A stretch of 47,594 nucleotides of DNA, from contig JAXHTH010000181.1 of assembly GCA_034211115.1 (NCBI GenBank), positions 1 to 47,594 on the forward strand, written 5' to 3'. Positions 44,028 to 47,594 of this stretch are shown piece by piece. The DNA is from JAXHTH01 sp034211115. Lineage in GTDB: Bacteria > Planctomycetota > Phycisphaerae > Phycisphaerales > SM1A02. Under the pieces are notes generated by a model. That model saw only the letters and a program-made list of their open reading frames with translations. It was not told the origin of the DNA and made no database searches. The position numbers were made by a program, and so were the translations under genes. Within the stretch, counting starts at the first letter, position 1. The number at the start of each line of letters is the position of its first letter.

Positions 44028-45242
44028 CTACGCGCGACGTGCGAAGAAACAATAGTCGCGCAGATCGACGGAGCGGCCGGGTCGCGCCCACGGCGCATGA
44101 AGTTCGTGGGGCAGGGCATGATGTGAATAGCACTCGCGAAGCATTCGCGGCAGATCAGGCACGTGCAGAAGAGGATGGCCCGAGAGGATGTGTTCGGCGA
44201 CGTGGTCAGCGGGAAAGACGATCGGTTCGGGAACCGACTCCTGGATCCCGTTTACGCAGACGGTGTGCGCGCGGGCGGCAGGAAGACCGCATGCGGGCAG
44301 CGAAGCGGCGCGCCGCGCCTCGAGCGAGGCCCACAGCTTTGTGGCCTGTGGCGCGCTGTTCGGGGACGGATACGTGCGAACTGATTCGTCATCGCGGAAC
44401 GCGACGATGGGAGCGTTCCCCCCGGCGAATTCAACGGTCGCGTCTTCGAACTCGAGTAGAAAGGCGGGATCGGAGACTTCGCTCACCGCGTGAGAGGCGA
44501 GAAAGACGAGGTCAACGTCGCTGTCCGTGCGGATGCGGACCGCGATGGTGTCATAGTTCTCGATGGGATTGGCGCGATAGGTTTCCGCGACCAGTTCGCG
44601 AGGAACGGCGCTGCGTCCGGGGGCGTCGCCAAGGAGGAAGAGAAGGTTATGAAGATCGTGCGCCATCGCGTTGTTGGCGGGACTGTCCAGGATCCAGCGG
44701 CCGGTGTCATCGTGCTGACGACCGACCCATGCGTTGCGGGTGTAATAGGCGCGGCTGCGCGGCCACAAGGTGAGTGACCGGGCGCGCCGGGGCGCTCCGA
44801 ACAGACCGGATTGGATATCATGTTTCAGGCGCAGATTCGACGGGCTGAAGGACCATTGATATCCGATCGCCACGAACGCATCCGAGCGCCGTTCCTCTTC
44901 GAGCATGCGATCGACCTCCTGCACGGTGGCCGCCGCCGGTTTCTCACACAGCACCGCACTGCCGTGATGTAATGCGAGGCAGGTCTGGGGGCAGTGGAAG
45001 TGAATCGGCGTAGACAGGACGGCAAGATCGGCGGTGGCTGTCGAGTAGAACTGTTCGAGGGAGGCGTGAATGGGAATGCCGCGTCGACGCAGCTCGTCGG
45101 CGCGGGGTGAACGGTCGGGGACGGGATCCACGACGGCGAGAAGATGACAATCCGATCGTCGCGGTTCGTCGAGAAGGGCCTGGAGATAGACCTCGCCGTA
45201 TCCGCCGATTCCTGCGAGCACAATGGTAAGATCATCGCGCAC
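44028..45242 (-). CDS. Cytosolic Gfo/Idh/MocA-family oxidoreductase
   Basis: 404 residues, no signal sequence. NAD motif VLAGIGGYGEVYLQALL at 8-24, VLSTPIHFHCPQTCLAL, and the family CEKPAAAT segment; catalytic-domain motifs ANNAMAHDLHNLLFLLGD. Nothing marks a particular sugar substrate. The start is six bases after the stop of the alpha-mannosidase gene, so the two are co-transcribed. The gene is convergent with the symporter, 31 bases apart. Likely role in oxidising or reducing a released sugar; inferred from context. Confidence 0.9.
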   Translation of the reverse strand: MRDDLTIVLAGIGGYGEVYLQALLDEPRRSDCHLLAVVDPVPDRSPRADELRRRGIPIHASLEQFYSTATADLAVLSTPIHFHCPQTCLALHHGSAVLCEKPAAATVQEVDRMLEEERRSDAFVAIGYQWSFSPSNLRLKHDIQSGLFGAPRRARSLTLWPRSRAYYTRNAWVGRQHDDTGRWILDSPANNAMAHDLHNLLFLLGDAPGRSAVPRELVAETYRANPIENYDTIAVRIRTDSDVDLVFLASHAVSEVSDPAFLLEFEDATVEFAGGNAPIVAFRDDESVRTYPSPNSAPQATKLWASLEARRAASLPACGLPAARAHTVCVNGIQESVPEPIVFPADHVAEHILSGHPLLHVPDLPRMLRECYSHHALPHELHAPWARPGRSVDLRDYCFFARRA

Positions 45243-45248
45243 AGAGAA

Positions 45249-47594
45249 TCACCTGATCGCCCGCTCCGGAAGATCGACTTCGATGAATCGAGCCGCGTCT
45301 CGTTCCCAGCGAAGGGTCTTGATCTCGAAGGGAGTCAACGTGACGGTTATGTTCGCGTAAGCCGAGGGCACGGAGACGGTCGTGGTCCGCTTACGACCGC
45401 TGGGCTCATACAATCGGATTATGAGGTCATCATTGTCTTCCGCGTACTTGATCGCGGAGACCTGCACGGTGCGGTCGCTGAGAGCGACGCCGGGAGCGGG
45501 CAACCTGCCGGCGCCGGACGGAGAGAAGGAAAGGACCATGGGTGCCTCGGCCTTGGCCAGTGCTTCGCGATCGACGCGGGCGAGGCGGCTGGAGGCCGGG
45601 CCCGCGTTGAGCCAGAATCGAAAGATATGATGGCCCTGGTCGATGCGCGGCGTGTAGCGATCGGGGCAGGTGATCGGATCGCCGTCGACGGGATGGCCCG
45701 CGTGGGCGGGGGCGCGGAGAAGCGAGATCCGCAACTCACCGCGGTTCATGTCCAGTCCGTACGTGGCGTCGTTTATGCATGTAAACGCATGTGTGCCGTT
45801 CGTGGAGAGGACGGCCGCCCACTTGTGTGCGACGGCTTCGTCGCCGTTGGCGGGAAGCTCGCAAGCGCCGAACGCGGTCTGTCCGAGGCAGGATGAAGAG
45901 GCGAGCAGGGTGGGAAAAGACAACTTGAGCATCCGATCCGTTTCGTTCCAGCAGATGCGCGCCTCGAGTTCCATTTCGCCGCCGGACTTTGGAACTTTAT
46001 ATCTGTATGATGCGAAAGAAGAACTAACGCGCAACATCGCCTCAATGACCGTGCGGACCGGTCCGTCCTCGATGACCCGGACCGCGGGAAGGCTGTCGTT
46101 GTCATGCCCGGCGAGTCGCGCGGCGTCACGCTTCGACATGAGGCGCGACCGTTCGAGGACGTTCCGGAAGCGCGTGACCTTCATGCCCCACGGATCCGCA
46201 TCGTCTTCGAGAAGGAGGAGACGGCATGCGCCGGGCTTGAGGCAATCGACGCCGTGAACACGATACCGGTCGATAAGTCCCGTCCGCATACTTATCACCA
46301 GTTCGAGGTCGGCGGTCTTAAGGCGGATTGCGTTGTCACGCACGCGCACCTTCCGGCGGGGGGGCCGGGGCGCGAGGTCGAGGCGACAGTCGAAACGGTT
46401 CATACGGCCGGGTCGGAGCAGGGCGTCGAACACGATTCGCTTGCGATGGTCTTCGTTGATGTTGCAGTACGGGCGCTCGGCCTGGGCGGCGATGTTTCTT
46501 CCGTCACGCGACACGATGGGCTGGAGAGAGCCGCGCGTGCGGTGCGGCCAGTGCGGCTGAAGTTCGCATTCGACAATCGCGCGAACGGGGTAGGGGTGCG
46601 GGTTGAAGACGAGGATCGGGAACTCGCCCGCGCGGGCCTCGCGCTGGCCGGCGGAGAGCGCGAAGAACGCGCGGGCCCGGATTCGCGAGGTAATGGTCAG
46701 GCCGTGACCAAGCGAGCGGAGAACGGCCCGCTCGACGGGCTCGATGGAAGTGCCGGCTAGGGCATCGTGAAACTGGGCCGCGGCGAGATCGCAGGCCGCG
46801 TCGTGCAGATCCGCGCGGGGGTAGGGCATGAGTCCCTGGAGCGCGGCGGTGGAGGCCATCTTCTCGGCCATGAACAGGTCGTTCTCGAGCGCGCGATGAT
46901 CGCGCTTGACGCGCATCATCGATGTGTAACAACCGACCGCCCAGGGATTCAGGTCACGATCGTGCTCGGGCAACGGGGTGTCAATTGAATGTAAGTTGCC
47001 GAAGAAGGCCTCGGGGGTCGAGTGGCGAATGTCGAGATCGGGCCGGTCGCGCATAAGGCCGGCGAGGTCGGCCAGATCACGCCGGGAAGGTCCGCCGCCG
47101 TGATTCCCGACTCCCCACGGCGCGATCATGCAGGGCTGGAGCTCGCGTCCGGCGAGCCAGTCTTCGATCTTGCGCCGCGCGCCGCCCGGAGGAGAGTTAT
47201 AATGGACGGAGGCGCAGACGGCGGTGATTCGCGAGCCGTCGAACCCGATCCAGGTCACGGCATCGCCGGGAAGATTCGTCTCGTGAGGCTTGGGCCGGCA
47301 ATACAAATAGGAATCGTATCCGCTGCGGGCGAGGATCTGGACGAGGCCGCGGGTATGACCGAACGAATCGAGGTTCATTGCGGTGGTGGGCTCGACGCCG
47401 AACTTGTCGCGGAAATACCGCCGGCCGAGGAGGATCTGGCGGACGAACGATTCTCCGCCCGGCATATTGCAATCGGGCTGCAGGTACCAGCCGCCCATGA
47501 TGTGCCATCGCCCGTCGCGGACGAGGCGCTGGATACGGGCGAACAGATCGGGCTCGTAGTCCTCGACGCCATGCATTACAAGTGGGTCGAGGAC
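45249..47594 (-). CDS. GH38 alpha-mannosidase family protein, 5' end outside window
   Basis: 782 residues are visible, open at the right edge. EDYEPDLFARIQRLVRDGRWHIMGGWYLQPDCNMPGGES and YRDKFG-like text match the GH38 catalytic domain, and LDSFGHTRG carries the nucleophile Asp. The central helical domain (MAEKMAST) and long C-terminal beta-sandwich region follow. N-terminal zinc-binding H-D is outside. GH38 enzymes cleave alpha-mannosides; some family members act on other sugars. No signal peptide can be judged. It forms an operon with the downstream oxidoreductase. Confidence 0.92.
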   Translation of the reverse strand, partial: VLDPLVMHGVEDYEPDLFARIQRLVRDGRWHIMGGWYLQPDCNMPGGESFVRQILLGRRYFRDKFGVEPTTAMNLDSFGHTRGLVQILARSGYDSYLYCRPKPHETNLPGDAVTWIGFDGSRITAVCASVHYNSPPGGARRKIEDWLAGRELQPCMIAPWGVGNHGGGPSRRDLADLAGLMRDRPDLDIRHSTPEAFFGNLHSIDTPLPEHDRDLNPWAVGCYTSMMRVKRDHRALENDLFMAEKMASTAALQGLMPYPRADLHDAACDLAAAQFHDALAGTSIEPVERAVLRSLGHGLTITSRIRARAFFALSAGQREARAGEFPILVFNPHPYPVRAIVECELQPHWPHRTRGSLQPIVSRDGRNIAAQAERPYCNINEDHRKRIVFDALLRPGRMNRFDCRLDLAPRPPRRKVRVRDNAIRLKTADLELVISMRTGLIDRYRVHGVDCLKPGACRLLLLEDDADPWGMKVTRFRNVLERSRLMSKRDAARLAGHDNDSLPAVRVIEDGPVRTVIEAMLRVSSSFASYRYKVPKSGGEMELEARICWNETDRMLKLSFPTLLASSSCLGQTAFGACELPANGDEAVAHKWAAVLSTNGTHAFTCINDATYGLDMNRGELRISLLRAPAHAGHPVDGDPITCPDRYTPRIDQGHHIFRFWLNAGPASSRLARVDREALAKAEAPMVLSFSPSGAGRLPAPGVALSDRTVQVSAIKYAEDNDDLIIRLYEPSGRKRTTTVSVPSAYANITVTLTPFEIKTLRWERDAARFIEVDLPERAIR

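Overview
The window is about 47.6 kb of GC-rich bacterial chromosome with dense, mostly operonic genes. I infer a Planctomycetota member, probably Phycisphaerae-like. The signs are a Tat-exported Gfo/Idh dehydrogenase, an exported ThuA-PmoA (DUF6807) fusion, an OprO/P-type porin C-terminus, a sufBCD-sufT operon, and many carbohydrate genes beside URO-D/corrinoid proteins. No rRNA or universal marker is present, so the assignment is by gene content only.

Layout. (1) 1-6.1 kb, + strand: fatty-acid synthesis cluster plsX(partial)-fabH-fabD-lipoprotein-fabG-acpP-fabF, with an internal terminator and two internal promoters. (2) 6.2-11.1 kb: a PagL-type outer-membrane lipid A deacylase (-), a degenerate PfkB kinase (+), a ~970 bp non-coding stretch holding a candidate structured RNA with a strong terminator, a nucleoside-phosphorylase-like protein (-), a small secreted protein (-), tRNA-Glu(TTC) (+) and a porin remnant (-). 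(3) 11.3-16.9 kb, +: sufB-sufC-sufD-sulfurtransferase-sufE-sufT, with a two-domain rhodanese where a cysteine desulfurase (sufS) would be expected. (4) 22.1-16.9 kb, -: a TolC/MacA/MacB-like tripartite export operon (outer-membrane lipoprotein, adaptor, ATPase, permease). (5) 22.4-25.6 kb, +: formate-tetrahydrofolate ligase and a GH27 alpha-galactosidase. (6) 28.7-25.6 kb, -: the exported ThuA-PmoA fusion and the Tat-exported Gfo/Idh. (7) 29.0-44.0 kb, +: a ten-gene run with a good promoter: rhamnulose-1-P aldolase/lactaldehyde dehydrogenase, rhamnulokinase, TIM-barrel epimerase, OYE-family Fe-S flavoenzyme, fumarate-reductase-like flavoprotein, SDR, KDPG aldolase-KDG kinase fusion, corrinoid protein, URO-D-family methyltransferase, sodium/solute symporter. 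(8) 47.6-44.0 kb, -: partial GH38 alpha-mannosidase and a cytosolic Gfo/Idh.

How they work together. Region 7 joins the lower halves of L-rhamnose and 2-keto-3-deoxygluconate catabolism to a corrinoid methyl-transfer module and an importer. Rhamnose plus a KDG-yielding uronate is the monomer set of ulvan or of rhamnogalacturonan. The corrinoid pair suggests, as a hypothesis, that part of the substrate carries O-methyl groups. Regions 6 and 8 add periplasmic and cytosolic sugar oxidation and glycosidases. The most novel candidates are this methylated-sugar hypothesis and the desulfurase-less suf operon.

Several promoters share a TTGnnn / 16-nt spacer / -10 arrangement ending in T. Some genes have weak or absent Shine-Dalgarno sites, and a few have a -10 element almost touching the start codon.
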